Source of the DNA: Sulfitobacter delicatus
GTDB lineage: Bacteria > Pseudomonadota > Alphaproteobacteria > Rhodobacterales > Rhodobacteraceae
Reading direction: 5' to 3'
NCBI RefSeq assembly: GCF_900102535.1
Contig: NZ_FNBP01000001.1
Location: 310,001 to 374,000 of the forward strand
DNA length: 64,000 bases
The position numbers were made by a program, and so were the translations under genes. The stretch's first letter is position 1. Every line of letters begins with the position of its first letter. Below the pieces are notes generated by a model. It had not been told where the DNA came from and did no database searches. It saw nothing but the letters and a program-made list of their open reading frames with translations. Shown in pieces: positions 45,833 through 53,900 of this stretch.

Positions 45833-46624
45833 GTGGCCAGTCCGGTGGAAAGCGAGAGGCTTGATTGCCGTTTGCGTGAGGATGATCCTGTGCGTCTCGG
45901 CGCGATGCTGCTCTCGACCGATATGACGTTCGAGCGTGACGCCGCGCGGTTGATCGACCCCGCGCAGGCTGCATTGCACGCCGCCCGCATCGCATTTGAG
46001 AACCCCACCACCCCTGAACGCCTGCGCGCCATGACCCCCGACCTCGCCCGCACCGCATCGCTTCTGGTGCCGGGCGTCAAGCTTTCCGCGGTGGCCTTTT
46101 GCTGCACCTCTGCCTCGGTCGCCATCGGCAACCCGGCGGTGCGCGAGGCCATCGGTGAAGGGCTGCCCGGCGTACCGGTTATCACCCCCGCCTCCGCCGC
46201 CATCGCAGGTTTTGCTGCCCTCGGCGTCAAACGCGTGGCGATGCTGACCCCGTACTTGCCCGATACCGCCGCCCCCCTTGCCGCGTATTTCAACGATCAA
46301 GGGCTCGAGGTCATGCGCAATGGCGCCTTCGGGCTGGAAGACGACCGCGACATGGCGCGGATCGACGACGAGAGCATCATAGAAGGCGCCGCCGCGCTGG
46401 ACGGAGCAGAAGTAGAGGCATTTTTCCTCTCCTGCACCTCCCTGCGCGGTGTCGACGTGATCGACCGGATCGAAGCACGGCTGGGCAAGCCCGTCGTGAC
46501 CTCTAACCAAGCGCTGTGTTGGGCCTTGCAACGAATGGGCGGGCTCACGGGCCGCCCCGATGGCTATGGCCGTCTGTTCGACTGCGACATGCCAGCCGCC
46601 CACGCGCAAGGAATCATTCCGTGA
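45833..46624 (+). CDS. eutA: EutA, Asp/Glu racemase-like ectoine utilisation protein
   Basis: A 263-residue protein of the Asp/Glu racemase / maleate isomerase fold. Catalytic-type cysteines lie in AFCCTSASVAIGNP near 80-93 and FLSCTSLRGVDVI near 199-211, with VPVITPASAAIAGFAALGVKRVAMLTPY between them. EutA is part of ectoine clusters in Rhizobia and Roseobacters, but its reaction is not firmly known. I chose GTG at 45833 behind AAAGGA; a frame from 45794 overlaps usp. eutB and eutC, which usually follow it, are absent. Confidence 0.85.
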   Translation: MASPVESERLDCRLREDDPVRLGAMLLSTDMTFERDAARLIDPAQAALHAARIAFENPTTPERLRAMTPDLARTASLLVPGVKLSAVAFCCTSASVAIGNPAVREAIGEGLPGVPVITPASAAIAGFAALGVKRVAMLTPYLPDTAAPLAAYFNDQGLEVMRNGAFGLEDDRDMARIDDESIIEGAAALDGAEVEAFFLSCTSLRGVDVIDRIEARLGKPVVTSNQALCWALQRMGGLTGRPDGYGRLFDCDMPAAHAQGIIP

Positions 46625-46646
46625 TCCCGGCCCCTCTGGCCGGATC
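46623..46646 (+). other. Strong hairpin between eutA and eutD
   Basis: GATC(C)CGGCC paired with GGCCGGATC, a 9-bp stem with one bulged base and a CCTCT loop, overlapping the eutA stop. There is no U-tract. It sits where eutB-eutC are found in fuller clusters. It may be an mRNA processing or stability element. Confidence 0.5.
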
Positions 46647-46684
46647 GCAATATTCGGGCAACCAGACATGAAAGGGGCTGGCCT

Positions 46685-47866
46685 ATGACCACGTATGAGG
46701 CGAATTTTACCAACAGCGAGTACCAGCGCCGGGTTGACCGAACGCGCAAGGTCATGGCCGCGCGCAACATGGATGCGATCGTGGTCAGCGATCCGTCTAA
46801 CATGTCTTGGCTCTCGGGCTATGACGGCTGGTCCTTTTACGTCTACCAAGCGGTGATTCTGACCCATGAGGGTGAGCCGGTCTGGTGGGGCCGTGGCATG
46901 GACGCGCTTGGCGCACGGCGGACGGTGTTCATGGAGGATGACTGCATCCGGGGCTATGACGACAGCTATGTTCAAAACCCCGAAAAACATCCGATGGAAG
47001 ACCTTTCGGCCCTGCTCAGCGAAATGGGGTTGGAGAAGTCCCGCATCGGCGTCGAGATGGACAACTACTATTACTCCGCCCGCGCCCATGACACGTTGAA
47101 GACCCAGTTGCCCAAGGCCACGTTTCTGGACGCGACGGCGCTGGTGAACTGGGAACGCGCGGTCAAATCTGAGCGCGAGATCGAATATATGGAACGCGCC
47201 GCCCGGATCGTGGAGGCCATGCATGTCCGCATCCTCGAGGTCGCCGTGCCGGGCATGCGCAAAAACGATCTGGTGGCCGAAATCTACGCCACCGCCATTC
47301 GGGGCGCGCATGGATTCTGGGGCGATTACCCGGCGATTGTGCCCATGGCCCCCTCCGGCATGGACGCCACCGCCCCGCATCTGACATGGGACGACCGCCC
47401 CATGCAGCCTAACGAGGCGACGTTTTTTGAGATTGCTGGCGCCCATCGCCGCTACCAATGCCCGCAGTCCCGCACGCTGTTTTTCGGCGATGTCCCACAG
47501 AAATACCGCGACGCCGAACAGGCGGTGCTCGATGCCATCGACGCGGGGCTGGAGCAGGCCAAACCGGGCAACCGGGCCGAAGACATCGCCAATGCTTTCA
47601 ACAAGACGCTCAACAAGGCCGGGTTTGAGAAAGACAGCCGCTGCGGCTACGCCATCGGCATCAGCTATCCGCCCGACTGGGGCGAGCGCACGATCTCCTT
47701 CCGCCGGGGCGACACCACGATCCTTGAGCCAAACATGACCTTCCACTTTATGCCCGCGCTCTGGCTCGATGACGGCGGGCTCGAGATCACCGAGCCCATT
47801 CGCATCACCGAGACCGGCCATGAATGTTTCTGCACCACACCGCGAAAGTTGTTTGTTTCCGCATGA
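46685..47866 (+). CDS. eutD: Ectoine hydrolase EutD (DoeA)
   Basis: EutD opens the ectoine ring to N-acetyl-L-2,4-diaminobutyrate. The 393-residue protein has the creatinase/M24 'pita-bread' architecture: N-terminal domain about 1-160 (VVSDPSNMSWLSGYDGWSFYVYQ near 34-56), catalytic-fold domain about 165-390. The usual M24 metal ligands are replaced: FEIAGAHRRYQCPQSRT stands where the two aspartates belong, and GYAIGISYPP where the histidine belongs. This is expected for metal-independent ectoine hydrolases and separates it from the true M24 peptidase at 52714. It overlaps eutE by 4 nt. Confidence 0.92.
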   Translation: MTTYEANFTNSEYQRRVDRTRKVMAARNMDAIVVSDPSNMSWLSGYDGWSFYVYQAVILTHEGEPVWWGRGMDALGARRTVFMEDDCIRGYDDSYVQNPEKHPMEDLSALLSEMGLEKSRIGVEMDNYYYSARAHDTLKTQLPKATFLDATALVNWERAVKSEREIEYMERAARIVEAMHVRILEVAVPGMRKNDLVAEIYATAIRGAHGFWGDYPAIVPMAPSGMDATAPHLTWDDRPMQPNEATFFEIAGAHRRYQCPQSRTLFFGDVPQKYRDAEQAVLDAIDAGLEQAKPGNRAEDIANAFNKTLNKAGFEKDSRCGYAIGISYPPDWGERTISFRRGDTTILEPNMTFHFMPALWLDDGGLEITEPIRITETGHECFCTTPRKLFVSA

Positions 47867-48852
47867 CTAAATCCCCCATCACCCCGACCATCCCGCTCGA
47901 CCAACCCGGCGCGCATCACGGTTTCCTGCGCCTGCCCTATAGCCGCGACGACAGCGCTTGGGGGTCCGTCATGATCCCGATCAGCGTCATTCATGGCGGC
48001 GAGGGGCCGACCGCCCTGTTTTCGGGCGGCAACCATGGCGATGAATACGAAGGGCCGATTGCCCTGCAAGAACTGGCCGCCACGCTTGACCCAGGCCAGG
48101 TCACCGGCCGCGTCATCATCCTGCCGATGATGAACCAGCCCGCCTTTGCCGCAGGCCGCCGCTGCTCGCCCATCGACGGCGGCAATATGAACCGCAGCTT
48201 TCCGGGCCGTCCCGACGGCACGGTGACCCAAAAGATCGCGCATTACATCGCCAGCGAACTGGTGCCGCTTGCGGATGTGGTGCTCGATTTCCACTCCGGC
48301 GGGCGCACGCTGGATTTCTTGCCCTTCGCCGCCGCGCATATCCTGCCAGACAAGGAACAGGAGGCGGCTTGCATGGCCGCGATGGACGCCTTCAACGCGC
48401 CCTATTCAATGAAAATGCTGGAGATCGACAGCGTCGGTATGTTCGATACCGAAGTCGAAGAGCAAGGCAAGGTGCTGGTCACCACCGAGCTTGGCGGCGC
48501 GGGTACTTCAACAGCTAAGAGTGTCGCCGTGGCCCGCAAAGGCGCGCGGAACCTACTTATCCATGCCGGGATACTGAAAGGTGAGCCGGAGGTCGCCGAG
48601 AGCATCACCCTCAACATGCCCGACGGGCGCTGCTTCACATTCAGCGAGGCCAATGCGCTGCTTGAACCGCTGGTCGATCTTGGGGATGAGGTGACCGAAG
48701 GCCAGCCCATTGCGCGGCTCTGGCCAAGCGACCGCAGCGGTCAGCCCGCGCTCACCGCCAATGCGCAACTGAGCGGCATCCTGACCGCCCGGCATGTGCC
48801 GGGGCTGGTCAAGATGGGCGATTGTATCGGCGTGGTGGCGCAGGTGGTCTAG
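47863..48852 (+). CDS. eutE: N-acetyl-diaminobutyrate deacetylase EutE (DoeB)
   Basis: A 329-residue zinc deacetylase of the succinylglutamate desuccinylase / aspartoacylase family (M14-like). It carries the zinc ligands in FSGGNHGDEYEGPIALQEL near 48-66 and LDFHSGGRTLDF near 140-151. The acid/base glutamate is in TTELGGAGTSTAKS near 204-217. It releases acetate and diaminobutyrate from the EutD product. The ATG at 47863 overlaps the eutD stop (ATGA); the longer frame from 47824 lies inside eutD. It is the last gene of this arm and converges on dppF. Confidence 0.92.
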   Translation: MTKSPITPTIPLDQPGAHHGFLRLPYSRDDSAWGSVMIPISVIHGGEGPTALFSGGNHGDEYEGPIALQELAATLDPGQVTGRVIILPMMNQPAFAAGRRCSPIDGGNMNRSFPGRPDGTVTQKIAHYIASELVPLADVVLDFHSGGRTLDFLPFAAAHILPDKEQEAACMAAMDAFNAPYSMKMLEIDSVGMFDTEVEEQGKVLVTTELGGAGTSTAKSVAVARKGARNLLIHAGILKGEPEVAESITLNMPDGRCFTFSEANALLEPLVDLGDEVTEGQPIARLWPSDRSGQPALTANAQLSGILTARHVPGLVKMGDCIGVVAQVV

Positions 48853-48870
48853 GCCCCCCGCGCCCGCACA

Positions 48871-49830
48871 TCATTCGTCGACGGGGAAGTAGCAAGCCGC
48901 CGGATGCGGGGTGCCTTGCAGCATCGGGCGCTCGGTCCGGCAGCGGTCCTGCACCTTCCAGCAACGCGGCGCAAAGGGGCAACCCTCGGGGATCGCCAGT
49001 GGCGAAGGCAATTCGCCCTGCAGCTTGATGCGTTCCTTGCCACCTTCGGGATCGGCCCTCGGCGTGGCCGAGAGAAGCGCTGCCGTATAGGGGTGACGCG
49101 GGTTCTCAAAAACCTCTTCCTTCGGCCCCTTCTCAACAGCGCGGCCCAGATACATGACGATCACATCATCCGCGACGTGACGCACAACGCTGAGGTCGTG
49201 GCTGATGAAGAGATAGGCCAGCTGCATCTTTTCCTGAAGGTCCACCAACAGGTTTAGAATGGCCGACTGGATCGACAGGTCCAAAGCCGAGACAGGCTCA
49301 TCCAACACCAGCACCTTCGGGTCCAGCATCAGCGCGCGGGCCACCGCGATGCGCTGGCGCTGCCCGCCCGAGAACATATGCGGGTAGCGGTCGTAGTGCT
49401 CGGGCCGCAAACCGACCAAGCGCAGCATTTCGCGCGCTTTTTCTTCGCGCTCTTTCTTCGACATATCCTTGCGGTTGATCACCAGCGGCTCTTGCAGGAT
49501 CGTGCCGATCTGCTGGCGCGGGTTGAGCGAGCCGTAGGGGTCTTGAAACACGATCTGCACATGCTGGCGCAGATCGGCCCAATCTTCGGGGCGCACCTGT
49601 TTGCCGTCAAGCGTCAGCGACCCGGCGGTCGGCTCTTCGATCATCGTGACCATACGCGCCAGCGTGGATTTACCACAGCCGCTTTCGCCCACCACGGCCA
49701 GCGTCTTGCCGGGGTGCAGTTCGAAATCGAGGCCCGCAACGGCCTTGAGCGTTTGGGTCTTGCGCAGGAAGCCGCCACCAACCTGATAGTGACGCTCCAA
49801 CGCGTCGGCGGTCATTACAGGCGCAGTCAT
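48871..49830 (-). CDS. dppF: Dipeptide ABC transporter ATPase DppF
   Basis: A 319-residue ATPase of the oligopeptide/dipeptide importer family. It shows Walker A VVGESGCGKST near 47-57, Q-loop IVFQDPYGSLNPRQQIG near 94-110, signature MFSGGQRQR near 158, Walker B VLVLDEPVSALDLS near 179-192 and the C-terminal oligo_HPY segment with CPFAPRC near 290. The C-terminal cysteines may hold an iron-sulfur cluster, as proposed for this family. It overlaps dppD by 4 nt and is the last gene of the unit. Confidence 0.92.
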   Translation of the reverse strand: MTAPVMTADALERHYQVGGGFLRKTQTLKAVAGLDFELHPGKTLAVVGESGCGKSTLARMVTMIEEPTAGSLTLDGKQVRPEDWADLRQHVQIVFQDPYGSLNPRQQIGTILQEPLVINRKDMSKKEREEKAREMLRLVGLRPEHYDRYPHMFSGGQRQRIAVARALMLDPKVLVLDEPVSALDLSIQSAILNLLVDLQEKMQLAYLFISHDLSVVRHVADDVIVMYLGRAVEKGPKEEVFENPRHPYTAALLSATPRADPEGGKERIKLQGELPSPLAIPEGCPFAPRCWKVQDRCRTERPMLQGTPHPAACYFPVDE

Positions 49831-50804
49831 GACGCGACCCTTTCATCGGTGTTGAGCGGATAGAAGCAGCGCGCCTTGCCCAAGTCTTCGCCCAAAGGCG
49901 GCGGGTTTTCGGCGCGGCATTTGTCATTGGCGAACTTGCAACGCGGCGAGAACAGGCAGCCCGCAGGCCGGTCGAACTGGCCCGGCACCACGCCGGGGAT
50001 TGTCGGCAGGCGCTTTTCGGTGGCCCGTTCCGGCAGCGCGTCCAAAAGCGCCGAGGTATAGGGGTGATGCGGCTTGCGGAAGAGCGGCAGCACCTGCTGC
50101 TCTTCGATTTTCTGACCCGCGTATTGCACGCTCACGCGCTCGGCGGTTTCGGCCACCACGCCCATGTCGTGGGTGATCAGCACCAGCCCCATGCCTGTCT
50201 CTTCGCGCAGCGAAGTCAGCAGGTCCAGGATCTGCGCCTGAATGGTCACGTCGAGCGCGGTGGTCGGCTCATCCGCGATCAGCAGCTTGGGTTTGCAGGC
50301 AATCGCCATGGCGATCATCACGCGCTGGTTCATGCCGCCCGACATCTGGTGCGGGAAGACCGAGAGGCGCTTTTCCGGGTCCGGGATGCCGACCTGCTCG
50401 AACAGCTCAATCGCCCGCTTGTGCCGCTCGGCCCGGTTCAGGCCGAGGTGAAAGCGCAGGGATTCCTTGATCTGCCAGCCCACCGGGAAACAGGGGTTGA
50501 GCGAGGACATCGGCTCTTGAAAGATCATCGCCAGATCATTGCCGACAATCTTGCGCCGGGCGCGCTTGTCCATTTTCAGCAGGTCGTGTCCGTCAAAGGT
50601 CAGCTCATCGGCGGTAACGGTGGCGGTCCAGGGCAAGAGCCCCATGAGCGCCAGCATCGAGACCGATTTGCCCGAGCCACTTTCGCCGACAATGGCGAGG
50701 ATTTCGCCGGTGTCGACATCTTGGTCAACCGAGTCCACGGCGCGGAACTTGCCCGAGGCGGTGGCAAAATCGACCGAGAGGTTGCGGATACGCAGAAGAG
50801 ACAT
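49827..50804 (-). CDS. dppD: Dipeptide ABC transporter ATPase DppD
   Basis: A 325-residue ATPase that pairs with DppF. It has Walker [20 protein letters not shown] near 38-56, Q-loop [20 protein letters not shown] near 92-111, signature [14 protein letters not shown] near 155, Walker [19 protein letters not shown] near 174 and a CLFSPRC motif near 293 in the oligo_HPY tail. I chose ATG 50804; a TTG one codon upstream is in frame. It starts 3 nt after the dppC stop. Confidence 0.92.
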   Translation of the reverse strand: MSLLRIRNLSVDFATASGKFRAVDSVDQDVDTGEILAIVGESGSGKSVSMLALMGLLPWTATVTADELTFDGHDLLKMDKRARRKIVGNDLAMIFQEPMSSLNPCFPVGWQIKESLRFHLGLNRAERHKRAIELFEQVGIPDPEKRLSVFPHQMSGGMNQRVMIAMAIACKPKLLIADEPTTALDVTIQAQILDLLTSLREETGMGLVLITHDMGVVAETAERVSVQYAGQKIEEQQVLPLFRKPHHPYTSALLDALPERATEKRLPTIPGVVPGQFDRPAGCLFSPRCKFANDKCRAENPPPLGEDLGKARCFYPLNTDERVAS

Positions 50805-50807
50805 CAA

Positions 50808-51713
50808 TCAGCTCCGCTTTAGTTTCGGGTCAAGGGCGTCGCGCAGGCCGTCACCCATGAGGTTGATCGCCAACACGGTGACGAGGATCGCGAGGCCGGG
50901 GAAGGTCACGACCCACCATGCGCGCAGGATGAACTCACGCGCTTCGGCCAGCATGGTGCCCCATTCCGGGGTGGGCGGCTGTGCGCCCATGCCGAGGAAG
51001 CCCAGAGCGGCGGCGTCGAGGATCGCGGTGGAAAACGACAGCGCGGCCTGCACGATGATCGGCGCAAGGCAGTTCGGCAGCACGGTCACGACCATCAGCC
51101 GCAGCGTGCCAGCCCCCACAACGCGGGCCGAGGTGACATAGTCCTTTTGCCGCTCTGACAGCACGCTCGCGCGGGTCAGACGCACGTAATGCGGCTGCAA
51201 CACGATGGCGATGGCGATCATCGCGTTGGTCAGCGATGGCCCGAGGATGGCGACCAGCACCAAGGCCAGCAGCAGCGACGGGAAGGCCAAGATGATGTCC
51301 ATGATGCGCATGATGATGCTGTCGAGCCACTTGGGCGCGAAGCCCGAGATCAGGCCCACGATAATCCCGCCGGAGGCGGCGATGGAGACCACGACAATGC
51401 CAACAAAGAAGGAATAGCGCGCGCCGACGATGAGACGCGAGAGCATGTCGCGGCCCAGCGGGTCGGTGCCAAGGATGTGGCTCCATGTGCCGCCGTCTTG
51501 CCAGACGGGCGGCTGCAGCGTGGCTGCGCGGAACTGGGCGGTGGCGTCATGTGGGGCGATCCATGGGCCGAAGAGCGCCAGAAAGGCGAAGACGGCAAAG
51601 ATCCACAGGCCAATCACGGCGCCACGGTTTTCACGGAAATAGAACCAGAATTCGCGCAAACGTCCGGGGCGGTCGTGCACCATTTCGGCTTCGGCAGAGA
51701 GTGCGTCGTCCAT
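50808..51713 (-). CDS. dppC: Dipeptide ABC transporter permease DppC
   Basis: A 301-residue permease with the OppC_N opening (RLREFWFYFRENRGAVIGLWIFAVFAFLALFGPWIAPHD, about 18-56). The PLGRDMLSRLIVGARYSF motif (about 85-102) and an EAA loop with RVVGAGTLRLMVVTVLPNCLAPIIVQ (about 197-222) follow. It has about six membrane segments. Its ATG overlaps the dppB stop by one base (TAATG). Confidence 0.92.
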   Translation of the reverse strand: MDDALSAEAEMVHDRPGRLREFWFYFRENRGAVIGLWIFAVFAFLALFGPWIAPHDATAQFRAATLQPPVWQDGGTWSHILGTDPLGRDMLSRLIVGARYSFFVGIVVVSIAASGGIIVGLISGFAPKWLDSIIMRIMDIILAFPSLLLALVLVAILGPSLTNAMIAIAIVLQPHYVRLTRASVLSERQKDYVTSARVVGAGTLRLMVVTVLPNCLAPIIVQAALSFSTAILDAAALGFLGMGAQPPTPEWGTMLAEAREFILRAWWVVTFPGLAILVTVLAINLMGDGLRDALDPKLKRS

Positions 51714-52720
51714 TAGCGTTTCCTGATCTTGGGGTTGATGATGCCATACAGCATGTCAACGGTGAGGTTCACGACCATGACCATAACGGCGATGAGCAGC
51801 AGACCGCCCTGCACGACCGGGTAGTCGCGGCGGAAGATGCTGTCGACCATCCATTTGCCGATGCCCGGCCAGCTAAAGATCGTTTCGGTCAGAATGGCCC
51901 CGGCCAGCAGCGTGCCGACCGAGAGGCCGATCACGGTGATGACGGGGATAAGCGCGTTGCGCAGGGCGTGGATGCCGTTAATCCGGCCCGGCGACATGCC
52001 CTTGGCCCGCGCAGTGCGGATATAGTCTTCGCCCAGCACTTCGAGCATGGCCGAACGGGTCTGCCGTGCGATCACCGCCAGCGGGATGGTGCCCAGCACG
52101 ATGGTTGGCAGTAGCAGGTGGCGCAGAGCCGATACGAACGCCCCGTCTTGTCCAGAGGCGATGCTGTCGATCAGCATGAAGCCCGTGGCATTGGGGAAGT
52201 AATAGAGCAGATCAATCCGGCCCGAGACTGGCGTCCAACCAAGGTTGCCGGAAAAGACGATGATCAGCAGCAAGGCCCACCAGAAGATTGGCATCGAGTA
52301 GCCCACCAGTGCCGTGGACATCAGCGCCCGATCGAAAAACTTGCCCCGGTTCACCGCAGCAATCACCCCCGCAGGCAGGCCCAAGGCCACCGCAAAGATC
52401 ATCGCGCAGACCGACAGTTCCAACGTGGCGGGAAAGAGCGAAAAGAACTCGTCCCACACAGGCCGCTTGGTGACAAAGGAATTGCCCAAATCGCCCTGCA
52501 ACACGCCGGTAAAGTAGTCCCAGAACTGAACATAGATCGGCCTGTCAAAGCCGAACTGCTGCTCCAACTGGGCATAGCGTTCTTCGGTGATGCCGCGCTC
52601 ACCGGCCATGACAACGATAGGGTCGCCCGGCAGCACGCGGATGAAAGCGAATGAAATCAGCGTGACGCCGATAAAGGTGGGGATGAAGGTCGCGAGGCGC
52701 GACAAGACATATTTCAGCAC
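51713..52720 (-). CDS. dppB: Dipeptide ABC transporter permease DppB
   Basis: A 335-residue permease starting MLKYVLSRLATFIPTFIGVTLISFAFIRVLPGDP, the standard DppB/OppB TM1 and following motif. The EAA loop EVLGEDYIRTARAKGMSPGRINGIHALRNALIPVITV is at about 212-248. The start is GTG at 52720, overlapping the upstream peptidase stop by 7 nt, which implies coupled translation. Confidence 0.92.
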   Translation of the reverse strand: MLKYVLSRLATFIPTFIGVTLISFAFIRVLPGDPIVVMAGERGITEERYAQLEQQFGFDRPIYVQFWDYFTGVLQGDLGNSFVTKRPVWDEFFSLFPATLELSVCAMIFAVALGLPAGVIAAVNRGKFFDRALMSTALVGYSMPIFWWALLLIIVFSGNLGWTPVSGRIDLLYYFPNATGFMLIDSIASGQDGAFVSALRHLLLPTIVLGTIPLAVIARQTRSAMLEVLGEDYIRTARAKGMSPGRINGIHALRNALIPVITVIGLSVGTLLAGAILTETIFSWPGIGKWMVDSIFRRDYPVVQGGLLLIAVMVMVVNLTVDMLYGIINPKIRKR

Positions 52721-53823
52721 GGTAGCACCATCAGTTCCTTCGGAAAGTTGGTCAGGGATTTGTAGCCATCTTCGGTGATCAGCACGTCATCTTCGATGCG
52801 CACCCCAAAGTTGCCGATCTCATAGAGTCCGGGCTCATTGGTGTACACAGTTCCGGCGGGTAAACTCATGTGATTGCCGCGCATGATATAGGGCGCTTCA
52901 TGCACATCGCGGCCCAGGCCGTGGCCGGTCTTGGTACGGATGCGGTCGGCATAGGGCGAAGCTTCGAGCACGCCGGTCACCACATCATCGATCTCATGCG
53001 CGGTGACGCCAGCGCAGGTAGCGTCGAGCCCGGCGAGGTTGGCGCGCAGCACGGTGTCATAGACGTCGCGGCCCTCGTCGCTCACGTGGCCGAGGAAGAC
53101 GGTGCGGGTGATGTCGGCGGCAAAGCCATGTTTGCGGGCGCCAAAGTCGAACAGCAGCGCGTCGCCGGCTTTGACCCGGTAGTCGCTGCGTGCCTTGGCG
53201 TGTGGGCGGGCCGAGCCGTCGCCTGCGGCGACGATGGGGCTGAAGGACAGATCGTCGGCCCCTTCGGCAAAAAGCATCTGCACGAGCTTTTGTTCGATCT
53301 CTTTTTCGGTCTGGCCGAGTTTCACGGAGTCGAGCGTGGCGCGCAGGGCGCGTTCGGAAATGTCGATGGCCTCTTGCAGGGCGGCGATTTCGGAGTCGGT
53401 CTTGATCATGCGCGGCGCGGAAATTTCGCGCTCGGCGTCGATGATCTCGAGATTCGGCTGCGCCTTTTTCAGCGCGTGATGCACGAAGACGCGCATGACT
53501 TGGCCCTCAACGGCCAGCGAGGTGATGTTCAGGTGCTGCGTCAGCGCGGCGAAGGCGTCGTCATAGCCGGTCTGGTCGCGCCAATCAAAGACGGCGCTGT
53601 CAAAGCCGACCAACTCCCAGCTGCCCAACTCAAGGTTCGGCACCAGTGCGGCGGCGGGGCCGCGGGCGGGGATGACCAGCACAAAGGGGCGCTCGTGGCT
53701 CATGAAGGCATGGTCGACAGCGCGGGTAAAATTCGGGCCGGGCACCAGCGCCACGGCGTCCACCGATAGCTCGGCGGCGATATCGGCATAGGCCTTTAGG
53801 CGATCATTCAGTGAATTGGACAA
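52714..53823 (-). CDS. M24 Xaa-Pro-type aminopeptidase within the dipeptide operon
   Basis: A 369-residue cytoplasmic M24B peptidase. The N-terminal creatinase domain (about 1-135) is followed by a catalytic domain with all five metal ligands: D in LLFDFGA, D in AADITRT, H in GHGLGRDVHE, E in TNEPGLY and E in VRIEDDVLI. It probably cleaves Xaa-Pro dipeptides or small peptides brought in by the surrounding Dpp importer. It overlaps dppB by 7 nt and lies 77 nt after dppA behind a stem-loop. Confidence 0.88.
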   Translation of the reverse strand: MSNSLNDRLKAYADIAAELSVDAVALVPGPNFTRAVDHAFMSHERPFVLVIPARGPAAALVPNLELGSWELVGFDSAVFDWRDQTGYDDAFAALTQHLNITSLAVEGQVMRVFVHHALKKAQPNLEIIDAEREISAPRMIKTDSEIAALQEAIDISERALRATLDSVKLGQTEKEIEQKLVQMLFAEGADDLSFSPIVAAGDGSARPHAKARSDYRVKAGDALLFDFGARKHGFAADITRTVFLGHVSDEGRDVYDTVLRANLAGLDATCAGVTAHEIDDVVTGVLEASPYADRIRTKTGHGLGRDVHEAPYIMRGNHMSLPAGTVYTNEPGLYEIGNFGVRIEDDVLITEDGYKSLTNFPKELMVLPC

Positions 53824-53850
53824 TGGCGGGCTCCCCGGCGGGTGAGGTTA

Positions 53851-53882
53851 ACAAAATGGGGACGGCACAGAATGCCGCCCCC
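53851..53882 (-). terminator. Stem-loop after dppA
   Basis: On the minus strand a 10-bp stem (arms 53873-53882 and 53858-53867, one G-U pair, 5-nt loop) is followed by AUUUUGUU. It lies 18 nt past the dppA stop. It is probably a partial terminator, because the peptidase and dppBCDF follow. Confidence 0.7.
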
Positions 53883-53900
53883 GTGATCAAAGCGGCAGGG

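Noticed and set aside
45812..47821. 669-codon open frame on the minus strand
   Set aside because: It lies fully opposite eutA and eutD, which have clear family motifs, and its translation has no recognisable domain. Long antisense frames are common in GC-rich DNA.
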